DNA from: Moorena sp. SIOASIH
Lineage (GTDB): Bacteria > Cyanobacteriota > Cyanobacteriia > Cyanobacteriales > Coleofasciculaceae
Assembly: GCF_010671925.1 (NCBI RefSeq)
Contig: NZ_JAAHIH010000005.1
Coordinates: 62,001 to 126,000 of the forward strand
Length of the DNA stretch: 64,000 bases
Direction: 5' to 3'
A program made the translations under genes and the position numbers. Shown in pieces: positions 25,207 to 34,147 of the stretch. The notes below the pieces were generated by a model. That model was not told the DNA's origin and ran no database searches. It saw only the letters and a list, made by a program, of their open reading frames with translations. Position 1 is the stretch's first letter. The number at the start of each line of letters is the position of its first letter.

Positions 25207-26421
25207 TTACAGTGTGGGCTTCTTACCAACTCCACCTATTGGTTCGGATACTCGGTAAGCTTTATTACAGACGGGATGCCCCACCGCCAATTTAAGAATA
25301 TTTCTAGCCGCATTTACATCTCTGTCAGCCACGTAACCACAGTGAGGACAATAATGAGTGCGGTCTTTCAATTTCTTGGGTACTTTTTTGCCACAATTGG
25401 AACAGTTTTGACTGGTGTTTCTGGGATTTACCCCAACCGTTATCAACCCAGCATTTTCGGCTTTGGTTGAAAGGATCGATAGGAATTGTCCCCAGCCAGC
25501 ATCTAAAACTGATTTAGCCATTTTGGTTTTGGCTAGACCTTTAATATTCAGCTTTTCGTGAGCTACTAGATCGTGGTTGTCTAGTAGCCCTTTCACTGTT
25601 TTAAAATGAAAATCTTTTCTGGTGTCAGTAACTTTCTTATGAGCTTTTCCCAATTTGGATACAACTTTCTTTCGGTTGTTACTACCTTTCTTGGATCTGC
25701 TGACAGCTTTTTGGATTTTTTTGAGCCGCTTTTGAGCTTTCCTATAGTACTGAGGAATGGGTATGTCTGTACCATCAGATTTAATCAAAAATGATTTAAG
25801 ACCCATGTCAATCCCTACTGGATTTGACACTTCTTCTGAGAGAATCACTGTCGTTACACTGTCATCCTGTAACGACAGTGTAACATAGTATCCGTCAGCT
25901 TTTCGGGTAACTATAGCCGTTTTAATCTTGAATCCATCAGGGATTGGTCGGTGATAAATCATCTTGACCCACCCAAACTTGGGAAGATTCAACCAATTTC
26001 CTTTTATTGGATTTTTAGAAAAAGCAGAGAAAGTCAAAGAACGGTATCGCTCTTTGGCTTTAAATCTAGGCTTTCCACTCCGGTTGCCCTTATAATCACC
26101 TTTTAAATACCTCTTAAAAGCTAAATCTACCCGCTTCACACAATCTTGTAAAACGTTTGCATGAATATCTTTATACCATGGTTTATTCTTCTTTAAATTG
26201 GGTAGAGTTCGTTTTTGAGAATAATAGTCTGGATTAGTCCTTAGCTCCGGTAAATGACAAACAATGGGGCAAGCATTAATTGAGCAGCGATTTCTCTCGT
26301 ACCAATCAAAACGATCTGCTAATAGATAGTTATATTGACAGCGCAGCATATCTAGCCACCTTTCTATGTTAATCACTTGGCTCTTGGTCAACCTTAATTT
26401 GTACTGATAGGCTACTCTCAT
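25207..26421 (-). CDS. tnpB: RNA-guided endonuclease TnpB (OrfB family)
   Basis: 404 residues, clearly homologous along its full length to the TnpB at 14881 but not identical, so the two are not a fresh duplication. The RuvC residues are GIDMGLKSF, AHEKLNIKGL and DRDVNAARNI; the zinc finger is CSNCGKKV...CPHCGY. All catalytic acids are present. The 3' end and right-end hairpin, the likely source of the guide RNA, are intact. There is no autonomous transposase partner. Confidence 0.95.
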   Translation of the reverse strand: MRVAYQYKLRLTKSQVINIERWLDMLRCQYNYLLADRFDWYERNRCSINACPIVCHLPELRTNPDYYSQKRTLPNLKKNKPWYKDIHANVLQDCVKRVDLAFKRYLKGDYKGNRSGKPRFKAKERYRSLTFSAFSKNPIKGNWLNLPKFGWVKMIYHRPIPDGFKIKTAIVTRKADGYYVTLSLQDDSVTTVILSEEVSNPVGIDMGLKSFLIKSDGTDIPIPQYYRKAQKRLKKIQKAVSRSKKGSNNRKKVVSKLGKAHKKVTDTRKDFHFKTVKGLLDNHDLVAHEKLNIKGLAKTKMAKSVLDAGWGQFLSILSTKAENAGLITVGVNPRNTSQNCSNCGKKVPKKLKDRTHYCPHCGYVADRDVNAARNILKLAVGHPVCNKAYRVSEPIGGVGKKPTL

Positions 26422-26504
26422 GATGCTTGCTCTTTAACTTATCGACCTAGTACAATTATAGTATAAAGCTAGTAAAATGGCAAGCCATAATTAAAACCAT
26501 AAAA

Positions 26505-26591
26505 ATGACTATTCGGTTAACCGAATATGAAAAGAAAAAGCTACAAAAATAGGCCGAAAAAATAGAAATGAATCAATTCCGTTGTACTTAG
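26505..26591 (+). pseudogene. Decayed small regulator stub (ribbon-helix-helix-like)
   Basis: Reads MTIRLTEYEKKKLQK, a TAG stop, then AEKIEMNQFRCT and a second TAG. The MTIRLTEYEKKKL start resembles small ribbon-helix-helix proteins often found beside transposon genes. It lies inside the second TnpB element, divergent to tnpB, and is too broken to be functional. Confidence 0.4.
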
Positions 26592-26744
26592 AAGTTTGAT
26601 AGCTCGTTTCCCGGAGCCAAAAAACATATAATTGGTGATTCCGTTTCACTCCATCACCTGGCTATCCCTCCCACACTCACCTTGTCAGGTTGAGTGTGGG
26701 GCTCCCGCCAAAAAGCTGAAATCATGGTAGCGGGCAAAGGTTAA

Positions 26745-27585
26745 CTGATACAGGGAAAAGGCATCAGGGGACAAGGAAGAAGAGGGAGAAGAGGGTAAGG
26801 ATAAGGAAGATGAAGAAGTTATACTTTTGATTGCGAATTGTTATCAACGGGCTTAGCTAGGGTGACCAGTTAATCAAAAAACCCTACCCGTAGGATTGGA
26901 GCCTAATACCGAGTTGCATATCAATAGCCCTTTGAGCCCCAGCTTTCCCCAACTCCGGACTCTGCCCCCTCTTCCTCCTCTGCTCTTAAGTGCTGTAAGT
27001 GATATGGTTTGAAATCAACTGGGCATAAGTTCTATCCTTGTGCCTTTTTCCATATACATTTTTCATGTTGATTTGTGTCCGACTATTGCTAATCAGTAAA
27101 GAGGCTACCGGACTGAATTTGACAATTTTTAGGTTTTAGGAGCTATATTGCTTGAATTTAGGCAAATAAAAGGGAAATTTGCGCAATATAGCTGGTTAAG
27201 CGCTTCCGACCCTAAGCTGAGAACACGAGCGTTCGCTTGCAATCGGCTCTAACAATAGTTACACTTCTTTAAACAAACTTTAGTTTCATACATACTTTGT
27301 CCTACCTAAGTTGCCAATGGCGATATCTAGGGGGGCTACCAAAGTAGCGATACAGTTAGGTTCACACCTAACCAAGGTCGGTCGGAGAGTTTTGAAGCTC
27401 TCCAAACGGTGTCAAATTTAAGAAATCATACCGTAAGCGTTGTGAGATCAGGTTTTTAACCCCTCGAACAACGTGACTCTTAGAATCCCCTGTGTTTCAA
27501 GCGGGGGAGACTTCAAGGCGATTTCTAACATATTGATCAAAAGAAGCGTCGAAGTAAAAACTCTATATTAGGAGGAGCGTAGTCA
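26745..27585. promoter_or_regulatory. psbB upstream region containing an IS605-like right end
   Basis: 840 bp with no gene. 27310-27516 looks like the 3' non-coding part of an IS605-like element, ending in the hairpin TCCCCTGTGTTTCAAGCGGGGGA (about 27488-27510) and ACTTCAA. That end lies about 65 bp from the psbB start, so the psbB leader or promoter overlaps or abuts a transposon remnant. A ribosome-binding site GGAGGAG precedes ATG 27586. Confidence 0.5.
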
Positions 27586-29118
27586 ATGGGACTACCCTGG
27601 TACCGAGTACACACGGTCGTCCTGAATGATCCAGGACGTCTGCTAGCTGTGCACTTGATGCATACAGCCCTGGTGGCAGGCTGGGCTGGTTCAATGGCCC
27701 TGTACGAATTGGCAATTTTTGATCCGAGTGACCCGGTCCTTAACCCTATGTGGCGTCAGGGGATGTTCGTCATGCCCTTTATGGCTCGTCTAGGGGTTAC
27801 TGATTCCTGGGGGGGCTGGAGTATCACTGGTGAAACCGTAACCAATGCTGGCTTATGGTCTTTTGAAGGTGTCGCTGCAACTCATATTATCCTTTCTGGT
27901 TTATTGTTCCTGGCTGCCGTATGGCACTGGGTTTACTGGGATTTAGATGTGTTCAGAGACCCACGCAGTGGCGAACCAGCTCTCGATTTGCCAAAAATTT
28001 TTGGTATTCACCTGTTCTTATCTGGTTTACTCTGCTTTGGTTTTGGTGCCTTTCACTTGACTGGGCTTTGGGGGCCTGGGATGTGGGTATCTGATGCCTA
28101 TGGTCTCACTGGTAGTGTTCAAGCGATCGCACCAGAATGGGGACCAGCCGGCTTTAACCCCTATAACCCTGGAGGTATTGTCGCTCACCATATCGCTGCT
28201 GGTGTTGTTGGGGTTATTGCTGGTTTATTCCACTTAACAGTACGACCACCAGAGCGCTTGTTTAAAGCTCTACGGATGGGGAATATCGAAACGGTACTCT
28301 CCAGCAGTATCGCGGCTGTGTTTTTTGCTGCATTTGTAGTAGCAGGCACCATGTGGTACGGCAGTGCTGCCACCCCAATTGAACTGTTTGGTCCAACTCG
28401 CTATCAGTGGGATCAGGGGTATTTCCAACAGGAAATTAACCAACGGGTACAAGCTGAATTGGCTGATGGTGCTAGCTTGTCAGAAGCTTGGTCATCAATT
28501 CCAGAGAAGCTGGCATTCTATGACTATATCGGCAACTCTCCTGCCAAAGGTGGTTTGTTCCGTACAGGTCCGATGGACAAAGGGGATGGCATTGCTGAAG
28601 GTTGGCTAGGTCATGCGGTGTTCACAGACAGTGAAGGTCGGGAGCTGACCGTTCGTCGGATGCCGAACTTCTTTGAAACCTTCCCTATCATTTTGACCGA
28701 TGCTAATGGTGTAGTTCGTGCGGACATACCTTTCCGACGGGCTGAATCTAGGTATAGTTTCGAGCAAGCTGGTGTCACTGCTAGCTTCTACGGTGGAGTT
28801 CTTGATGGTCAAACCTTTACTGACCCATTCGATGTGAAGCAATACGCTCGTACTGCTCAGCTGGGTGAGGGCTTTGAATTTGACCGTGAAACCCTAAACT
28901 CTGATGGTGTGTTCCGCACTAGTACCCGGGGTTGGTTCACCTTTGGTCATGCTGTCTTTGCACTGTTGTTCTTCTTTGGGCACATCTGGCACGGCTCACG
29001 CACCCTCTATCGGGATGTGTTTGCTGGTGTCGATCCTGACCTAGAGGAAGAGCAAGTCGAGTGGGGCTTCTTCCAGAAGCTTGGTGATAAGAGTACCCGT
29101 AGGACAGAGCCTATCTAG
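27586..29118 (+). CDS. psbB: Photosystem II CP47 chlorophyll apoprotein
   Basis: 510 residues. CP47 is the inner antenna of photosystem II, binding chlorophyll a on six transmembrane helices in the thylakoid membrane. The start MGLPWYRVHTVVLNDPGRLL and the C-terminal VEWGFFQKLGDKSTRR are diagnostic. The large lumenal loop and chlorophyll-binding His pairs (HLMHTALVAG, HHIAAGVVGV) are present. It is followed by a terminator-like hairpin and psbT. Confidence 0.99.
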   Translation: MGLPWYRVHTVVLNDPGRLLAVHLMHTALVAGWAGSMALYELAIFDPSDPVLNPMWRQGMFVMPFMARLGVTDSWGGWSITGETVTNAGLWSFEGVAATHIILSGLLFLAAVWHWVYWDLDVFRDPRSGEPALDLPKIFGIHLFLSGLLCFGFGAFHLTGLWGPGMWVSDAYGLTGSVQAIAPEWGPAGFNPYNPGGIVAHHIAAGVVGVIAGLFHLTVRPPERLFKALRMGNIETVLSSSIAAVFFAAFVVAGTMWYGSAATPIELFGPTRYQWDQGYFQQEINQRVQAELADGASLSEAWSSIPEKLAFYDYIGNSPAKGGLFRTGPMDKGDGIAEGWLGHAVFTDSEGRELTVRRMPNFFETFPIILTDANGVVRADIPFRRAESRYSFEQAGVTASFYGGVLDGQTFTDPFDVKQYARTAQLGEGFEFDRETLNSDGVFRTSTRGWFTFGHAVFALLFFFGHIWHGSRTLYRDVFAGVDPDLEEEQVEWGFFQKLGDKSTRRTEPI

Positions 29119-29151
29119 AGGTTAAATATCTCCTATCACAGTTTGAGTCAA

Positions 29152-29196
29152 AAGCAAAAGGCAGAAGAAAATAAATTTTTCTTTTGCCTTTTTGCT
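29152..29196 (+). terminator. Hairpin between psbB and psbT
   Basis: AGCAAAAGGCAGAAGAAAA pairs, with few mismatches, with the T-rich TTTTCTTTTGCCTTTTTGCT. It may terminate or attenuate psbB transcripts before psbT. Confidence 0.65.
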
Positions 29197-29255
29197 ATTT
29201 CTGTGGTCCATGCAAGGTAGACTGGTAAGTGAGGAGATAATCAGGAATTATAGCT

Positions 29256-29351
29256 ATGGAATCAGTTGCTTATATCTTAATCTTGACCTTAGCCCTAGGC
29301 ACCCTATTTTTTGCCATTGCTTTTCGGGAACCGCCTAAGATCGGTAAGTAG
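29256..29351 (+). CDS. psbT: Photosystem II reaction centre protein T
   Basis: 31 residues, MESVAYILILTLALGTLFF followed by AIAFREPPKIGK. A single-span thylakoid protein at the photosystem II dimer interface near CP47. Length and sequence match PsbT, and its place after psbB is the standard order. It is only 93 coding bases, so easily missed. Confidence 0.96.
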   Translation: MESVAYILILTLALGTLFFAIAFREPPKIGK

Positions 29352-29561
29352 TTTACCTCGATTTCTCAGATCGAAATTCAACAGTTGTGTGGATGCTCTG
29401 AGCCGCAATAGCCTGTACATGACCCTATAGGGTATAGGGAAGTGGACAGGGATATATCGGCTCATCTTCCATCTAATTGTTATTTTGACAGTATCGACTC
29501 TTAGGGCGTTCCAAATATCTGCCGCCAATCAGTCCACTCAGCAAGAAAACAAAATTATCTT

Positions 29562-30092
29562 ATGCGATGCCCCTCTTGTCACCACACCGAGAGCCGCGTT
29601 CTTGAGTCTCGTTCTACTGAGGCAGGGAAAAGTGTGAGGCGACGTCGGGAGTGTTTGGGATGCAAACATCGCTTCACGACATATGAGCGCATCGAATTTG
29701 TCCCAATAACTGTGATCAAGCGGGATGGCAAGCGGGAATCATTTGACCGTTCCAAGTTGTTACGGGGAATTGTACGTGCTTGTGAAAAAACCGGCATTCT
29801 CCAAAAACGCCTGGAAGCATTGGTTGATGAGATTGAAGCAGAATTGCAACAGCGATTTGGTCGGGAAGTCATCAGTCACGAAATTGGCGAGTTAGTCTTG
29901 CGCTACCTACGTTCGGAGAGTGAAGTGGCTTATGTACGCTTTGCTTCGGTCTATGGAAAATTTCAAGGGATTAGAGATTTTGTCACTACCCTAGAGGATC
30001 TCCAACAGGAAGATGTACCAATGGAAATCCCCCAGGTTCCGCCAACCCCCTCAGATCATGTAGAAGAAATAAAGACATCGACTTCGGTGTAA
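29562..30092 (+). CDS. nrdR: Transcriptional repressor NrdR
   Basis: 176 residues. The N-terminal zinc ribbon is CPSCHHTE...CLGCKHRFTTYERIE and residues about 49-139 are an ATP-cone (VIKRDGKRESFDRSKLLRGI). NrdR senses dNTP/ATP levels and represses ribonucleotide reductase genes by binding paired NrdR boxes. The last 25 residues are a variable Pro/Glu-rich tail. No nrd gene is in this window; its position after psbB-psbT is common in cyanobacteria. Confidence 0.97.
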   Translation: MRCPSCHHTESRVLESRSTEAGKSVRRRRECLGCKHRFTTYERIEFVPITVIKRDGKRESFDRSKLLRGIVRACEKTGILQKRLEALVDEIEAELQQRFGREVISHEIGELVLRYLRSESEVAYVRFASVYGKFQGIRDFVTTLEDLQQEDVPMEIPQVPPTPSDHVEEIKTSTSV

Positions 30093-30444
30093 TAGATCAG
30101 ATGTTTGTTCAATGTTGACTTGATGGTTGACTCTCAAAAGTACAAGTTCAACAACTGATCTCGTGTCCAGTTGTATGGTTGCCATTTGTAGAGATGTTCC
30201 AGACAAGGTCTCTACAGGAGGGAGGATTAAGAAAAAAACCAGCGTGAAATTTGGAAACCCCATCTAGGCAAGAGCAGGTTACCGATGCTACCGGAATTAA
30301 TATGAGTTTCTTACAGCTAAAGCCGGATTTGAGGGAGCTAGACTAGAAAGTGAAAGAAATTTCAACTCAAGGGCGTGAATTCATTGAAGCCTAACTAGGT
30401 GTACCCAGGAGTTGAGTCAAGGCAAGACCAAAGAGCAAACAGCC

Positions 30445-32394
30445 ATGAAGAAACGTTTCTGGATGAGAGCATGGATGGGTAATGCAGAGGTAAATACCTC
30501 TCCACAGCCGCTGGCAAATCCTGAGGTTAGATTACAGCAACCCCAGGAAAAGCGCAAGTTAGTCAAATTCTGGCGTATTGCTGCCAGTTTGCTCCTTTGG
30601 CAAGGGGTGATACTGGGTACCCCAGCCCAAGCACAGGATAAACAAGATAAATCCCTAACCTATAGTGAGCTATTAGAGAAAGTTAAAAATGGGGAAGTCA
30701 CTAAAATAGAAATCGATGAAGCCACTAAGATTGCTAAAGTTAGCCTAGAGGTACCCAATAAGGATGAACCTCCTCAACGAGTTCCTTTGTTCGATCAAAA
30801 CTCCTTGCTACTCAAGGAACTCCGTCAACAGAATGTTCCCACTGAAATTAAGCGCTCTGCGGATAACTCAGCCGCTTTAGGTTTAATTGCCAACTTATTT
30901 TTGCTTCTGTTGTTACTAGCAGGCTTGATGATGATCCTGCGACGCTCTGCGAGTAATTCTGGTCAAGCCTTAAACTTTGGCAAATCCCGAGCACGGTTTC
31001 AGATGGAAGCCAAAACCGGGGTTCTCTTTGATGATGTAGCAGGTATTGAAGAAGCTAAAGAGGAATTGCAAGAAGTTGTCACATTCCTCAAACAACCAGA
31101 ACGCTTTACTGCTGTTGGAGCACGCATCCCGAAAGGTGTGCTGCTAGTGGGTCCTCCAGGAACTGGTAAAACTCTCTTAGCCAAAGCGATCGCTGGTGAA
31201 GCAGGAGTTCCCTTCTTTAGCATCTCTGGTTCCGAATTCGTGGAAATGTTTGTGGGTGTTGGTGCCTCCCGTGTTCGTGACTTGTTCAGAAAAGCCAAAG
31301 AAAATGCCCCTTGCTTGGTCTTCATTGATGAAATTGATGCGGTAGGACGGCAACGGGGAGCAGGAATTGGCGGTGGAAATGATGAGCGGGAGCAAACCCT
31401 TAACCAATTGCTCACGGAAATGGATGGGTTTGAAGGGAACACAGGTATTATTATTATTGCTGCCACTAATCGCCCAGATGTGCTGGATGCTGCACTATTA
31501 CGTCCTGGACGCTTTGACAGACAAGTCATTGTGGATTACCCTGACTACAAAGGTAGGAATAACATTCTGGAAGTCCACGCTCGCAACAAAAAGATTGACC
31601 CTGAGGTTTGTCTAGAAACTGTTGCTAAGCGTACCCCTGGGTTTACTGGTGCTGACTTAGCCAACCTACTCAACGAAGCTGCAATCCTGACTGCCCGCCG
31701 CCGCAAAGATGCCATCACTATGCTCGAAATCAATGATGCTATTGACCGGGTGGTCGCTGGGATGGAAGGCACTCCTCTAGTGGACAACAAGAATAAGCGA
31801 TTAATTGCCTACCATGAGGTAGGACATGCTGTAATTTCCACCCTCCTACCGGATCACGACCCGGTACAGAAAGTAACCCTAATTCCCCGAGGGCAAGCCC
31901 GTGGTTTGACCTGGTATATTCCTGATGAAGAGCAAGGTTTGATTACTCGGGCTCAACTCAAAGCCCAAATAACTGCTACTTTAGGGGGTAGAGCAGCAGA
32001 AGAAGAAATTTTTGGTGAGGCTGAAGTTACTACTGGTGCTGTTGGGGACTTGCGACAAGTTACCTCACGAGCACGGCAGATGGTAACCCGCTTTGGAATG
32101 AGTGATTTGGGTCCTCTGTCCTTAGAAGACCCAGGGGGAGAAGTTTTTCTAGGGGGTAGTTTGATTACTAGGGCTGAGTACTCAGAGAAAATTGCTGCCC
32201 ACATTGATGCCCAAGTGCGCACAATTGTGCAGCATTGCCATGGCCATGCTCGTCAATTAATCCGGGAAAATCGGGTAATAATTGACCGATTAGTAGACCT
32301 GTTGATAGATCAAGAAACTATCGAAGGAGACCAGTTACGCAGAATTATAGAAGAACACACCCAGATGCACAAGGAAGAATTGGTAGTTTCGTAG
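30445..32394 (+). CDS. ftsH: ATP-dependent zinc metalloprotease FtsH
   Basis: 649 residues from ATG 30445; TTG 30412 is in frame but directly abuts an AGGAG, which is too close for a ribosome site. Two N-terminal membrane helices (about 35-55 and 145-170) flank a lumenal/periplasmic segment. The AAA module has Walker A GPPGTGKTLLAKA, Walker B CLVFIDEIDAVG and the second region of homology ATNRPDVLDAALLRPGRFD. The zinc site is HEVGHAV. FtsH hexamers degrade damaged membrane proteins, including photosystem II D1, in cyanobacteria. Which paralogue this is cannot be told from here. Confidence 0.97.
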   Translation: MKKRFWMRAWMGNAEVNTSPQPLANPEVRLQQPQEKRKLVKFWRIAASLLLWQGVILGTPAQAQDKQDKSLTYSELLEKVKNGEVTKIEIDEATKIAKVSLEVPNKDEPPQRVPLFDQNSLLLKELRQQNVPTEIKRSADNSAALGLIANLFLLLLLLAGLMMILRRSASNSGQALNFGKSRARFQMEAKTGVLFDDVAGIEEAKEELQEVVTFLKQPERFTAVGARIPKGVLLVGPPGTGKTLLAKAIAGEAGVPFFSISGSEFVEMFVGVGASRVRDLFRKAKENAPCLVFIDEIDAVGRQRGAGIGGGNDEREQTLNQLLTEMDGFEGNTGIIIIAATNRPDVLDAALLRPGRFDRQVIVDYPDYKGRNNILEVHARNKKIDPEVCLETVAKRTPGFTGADLANLLNEAAILTARRRKDAITMLEINDAIDRVVAGMEGTPLVDNKNKRLIAYHEVGHAVISTLLPDHDPVQKVTLIPRGQARGLTWYIPDEEQGLITRAQLKAQITATLGGRAAEEEIFGEAEVTTGAVGDLRQVTSRARQMVTRFGMSDLGPLSLEDPGGEVFLGGSLITRAEYSEKIAAHIDAQVRTIVQHCHGHARQLIRENRVIIDRLVDLLIDQETIEGDQLRRIIEEHTQMHKEELVVS

Positions 32395-32432
32395 TTTGCA
32401 GTTAAACGATCAAAGGTATGGATGTTTGAAAG

Positions 32433-32484
32433 ATGTTAATGGTTGTTAATGGTTAGTGGCCATTAACAACCATTAACATTTTTT
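32433..32484. terminator. Bidirectional terminator between ftsH and the M23 peptidase gene
   Basis: A perfect 20-bp stem (32433-32452 with 32460-32479) with a 7-nt loop, T-run on the plus side. It serves two convergent genes. Confidence 0.85.
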
Positions 32485-32488
32485 CCAA

Positions 32489-33100
32489 TCAAGCTCGTGT
32501 TTTATACATTGCCCGCAGCACCTTCGCTGGGTCAACATATTGCTTGCCATACTTCAATCCCCAGTGCAGATGAGGACCGGTGGTACGACCAGTCATCCCT
32601 ACTCGACCGATTCTGGCTCCAGAAGGCAACAGTTGACCTTCCTTGATCTGAATCCCACCGGAGTTGTCAATTAAATAGCGAGTACCTCCATTTTTAACTG
32701 CGTATCCTTTCATGTGACAGTAGATGTGCTGCCACTTGCCCGATTGGATAGTTATTGAGGTGCCGCAAGCAGTACCATCAGAAATTTTAATTACTTTACC
32801 ACTCCACCAGTTACGGATATAGCTTCCTTCAGGGGCAGCTATGTCTAAACCTCGGTGGAATTCCCATCCAGAACCTCTAGGAGAGGGTCGGTAACCGAAG
32901 CCAGAGGTGTAGCCCCGGAAGTTTTCTACGGGAAAGGAACCCCCTTTGGCAAAACTTCTTACTCCGGCTACCAAGGTTGAGGGAGGTTCTGATGCAGTTA
33001 CTCGCTGGCTGGGGAAACTCGAATGGGTACTTAAACCGATTGAACTTGTTAAACTCAGTCCAGCGAAAATTAGAAGCCTTGATAAATAACCACTGCGCAT
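32489..33100 (-). CDS. Secreted M23/LytM-family peptidase
   Basis: 203 residues. An N-terminal signal segment (LSRLLIFAGLSLTSSIGLS) is followed by a single M23 domain. The zinc ligands are in HRGLDIAAPEG (H-x3-D) and PHLHWGL (H-x-H), with the third region HIYCHMKG. These enzymes cut peptidoglycan cross-bridges or act as activators of amidases in the periplasm. All motifs are intact. There is no SH3 or LysM domain. Strong palindrome and structured-RNA DNA lie upstream. Confidence 0.92.
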   Translation of the reverse strand: MRSGYLSRLLIFAGLSLTSSIGLSTHSSFPSQRVTASEPPSTLVAGVRSFAKGGSFPVENFRGYTSGFGYRPSPRGSGWEFHRGLDIAAPEGSYIRNWWSGKVIKISDGTACGTSITIQSGKWQHIYCHMKGYAVKNGGTRYLIDNSGGIQIKEGQLLPSGARIGRVGMTGRTTGPHLHWGLKYGKQYVDPAKVLRAMYKTRA

Positions 33101-33306
33101 TAGTTCTAGTCTGGCTTTAGCTAGTTAGGGGTCTTTCCATTTATATCCCTCCAGATCACCTGCGAGCAGCAGGGTGTTTGGGTTTTTTGGGATATTTATC
33201 AAAATCTTGAGTTTTGTTAAGATACCTGAATAAGCTAATACACATTTAACTGGCACAATTTAAGGATTGGATTTTTTGTTAACGCTTGACGGTTAAATGT
33301 AAACTG

Positions 33307-33366
33307 TTTAACTTTATCGCTTTAGTGTTAACTATTAACGGTTAACACTAAAGCGATAAAGTTAAA
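33307..33366. promoter_or_regulatory. Perfect 26-bp inverted repeat upstream of the M23 gene
   Basis: 33307-33332 pairs exactly with 33341-33366 over an 8-nt loop (stem contains TTAACTTTATCGCTTTAGTG). It is much longer than a typical operator and may be a small insertion palindrome. Confidence 0.8.
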
Positions 33367-33488
33367 TAAAGAAGTTAAATCTTGGTTAACTTAGTGATTA
33401 ACAAAACTAGCGGAATTCCCCACCTTGTTTAAAGGTGTTGAAGTTACCGTAAGGATAGGGTCGCCAAAATCGGCAAAGTTTTAACCAA

Positions 33489-33632
33489 AGGTGCGCTTGA
33501 CCCGTAATTAAATTCGCCACGGGTCTTGAAGTTACCGTAAGTGTAGTGGAGCCTTAAGATAGTTTTAACCCTTTTCCTCATAGCGAGTCACCTATAAAGG
33601 CTCCACTACACTAAGGTTTCGTCTCTGCACCT
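33489..33632. repeat. AGGTGCG-family palindrome, split by another repeat
   Basis: Left part AGGTGCGCTTGACCC to CCACGGGTC (33489-33525), right part GCACCT (33627-33632). The hairpin element 33526-33626 sits between them. Confidence 0.8.
33526..33626. repeat. GAAGTTACCGTAAG hairpin element, inner copy
   Basis: Ends GAAGTTACCGTAAG and AAGGTTTCGTCTCT, stem GTAGTGGAGCCTT / AAGGCTCCACTAC. It is inserted inside an AGGTGCG palindrome that is itself inside a copy of its own family. Confidence 0.85.
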
Positions 33633-33933
33633 CTTTTACGCATAATCGACTAACCATAAAGGCGACCCTAACAATCAGGTTTCATCTCTGGGATGGATAG
33701 CCAGACGAGGACTTGTTGCGAATCGTGTTAGAATAAAATTGGTCGATGACCCGCCTGACTGACTAAAAGGCTACCTTAAAGGTGTAAAAGTACTAGCTCC
33801 AGCTCAGGGAAGAGACAAGCCCCAGCTGGTTGACCATAGAGTCGTAATTCCAAGGTGAGTCTGTCGAAAAGAACTATACGTCTGCGGAAGGCGGATGTCT
33901 GCCTGTGGACGCTGAGTAAGACCTTTCATCAGC

Positions 33934-33979
33934 AGGCGCGCGCCTCCTAGGCCGGGGAACCCGGCCTAGGGTCGCGCCT
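33934..33979. repeat. AGGCGCG palindrome inside the structured RNA
   Basis: AGGCGCGCGCCTCCTAGGCC pairs with the mirrored GGCCTAGGGTCGCGCCT. It resembles the repeat at 46619-46664 and extends a loop of the HEARO-like RNA. Confidence 0.75.
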
Positions 33980-34071
33980 CTGGTTGAGGCGTCGGCGGAT
34001 GAAGCGGGAAGCCCTATTGACGAATAAGACCGTCCCTGATTTGAGTTGAGATTGGAAGCCCCAGCCTCAGC

Positions 34072-34097
34072 GTTCGCGTAGCGTGGCCTACGGCCAA
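34072..34097. repeat. GTTCGCGTAGCGTGGCC short repeat in the terminal hairpin loop
   Basis: Absent from RNA copy 1, where the loop reads GCGAAGC. The same short repeat occurs at 59297-59320 and, inverted, at 59410-59437, and in shortened forms near 36345, 53140 and 53725. Confidence 0.7.
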
Positions 34098-34147
34098 AGC
34101 AGGCTGGGGTACTTCACCTTGCCCCAGCCTACCCTATCCGTGAACCG

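Larger units (their letters stand above)
25179..26700 (-). mobile_element. IS200/IS605-type element carrying only tnpB, second copy
   Basis: The right end (low coordinate) has TGACATACTCCCACACTG with its hairpin, and the left end (high coordinate) has the hairpin CCCACACTCA / TGAGTGTGGG at 26670-26700. Ends match those of the copy at 14769-16118. It contains tnpB and a decayed ribbon-helix-helix-like stub, and no tnpA. Boundaries are uncertain by one or two bases. Confidence 0.85.
33439..33690. repeat. GAAGTTACCGTAAG hairpin element, outer copy
   Basis: Ends GAAGTTACCGTAAG and AGGTTTCATCTCT, inner stem AGGGTCGCC / GGCGACCCT. Its loop is interrupted by the palindrome at 33489-33632. It is the same family as 33526-33626, 34741-34842 and 59503-59603. 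Confidence 0.85.
33399..34117 (+). ncRNA. HEARO/omega-RNA-like structured RNA, copy 2, expanded by nested palindromes
   Basis: Same core blocks and order as 10770-11167, but 320 bp longer. The extra length is three palindromic insertions: 33439-33690 after the first hairpin, 33934-33979 in the loop after CTGAGTAAGACC, and 34072-34097 in the loop of the closing hairpin. Core stem sequences are preserved around every insertion. No IscB gene follows; the next gene is a membrane protein starting 30 bp later. The HEARO assignment is from memory and not tested here. Confidence 0.6.
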
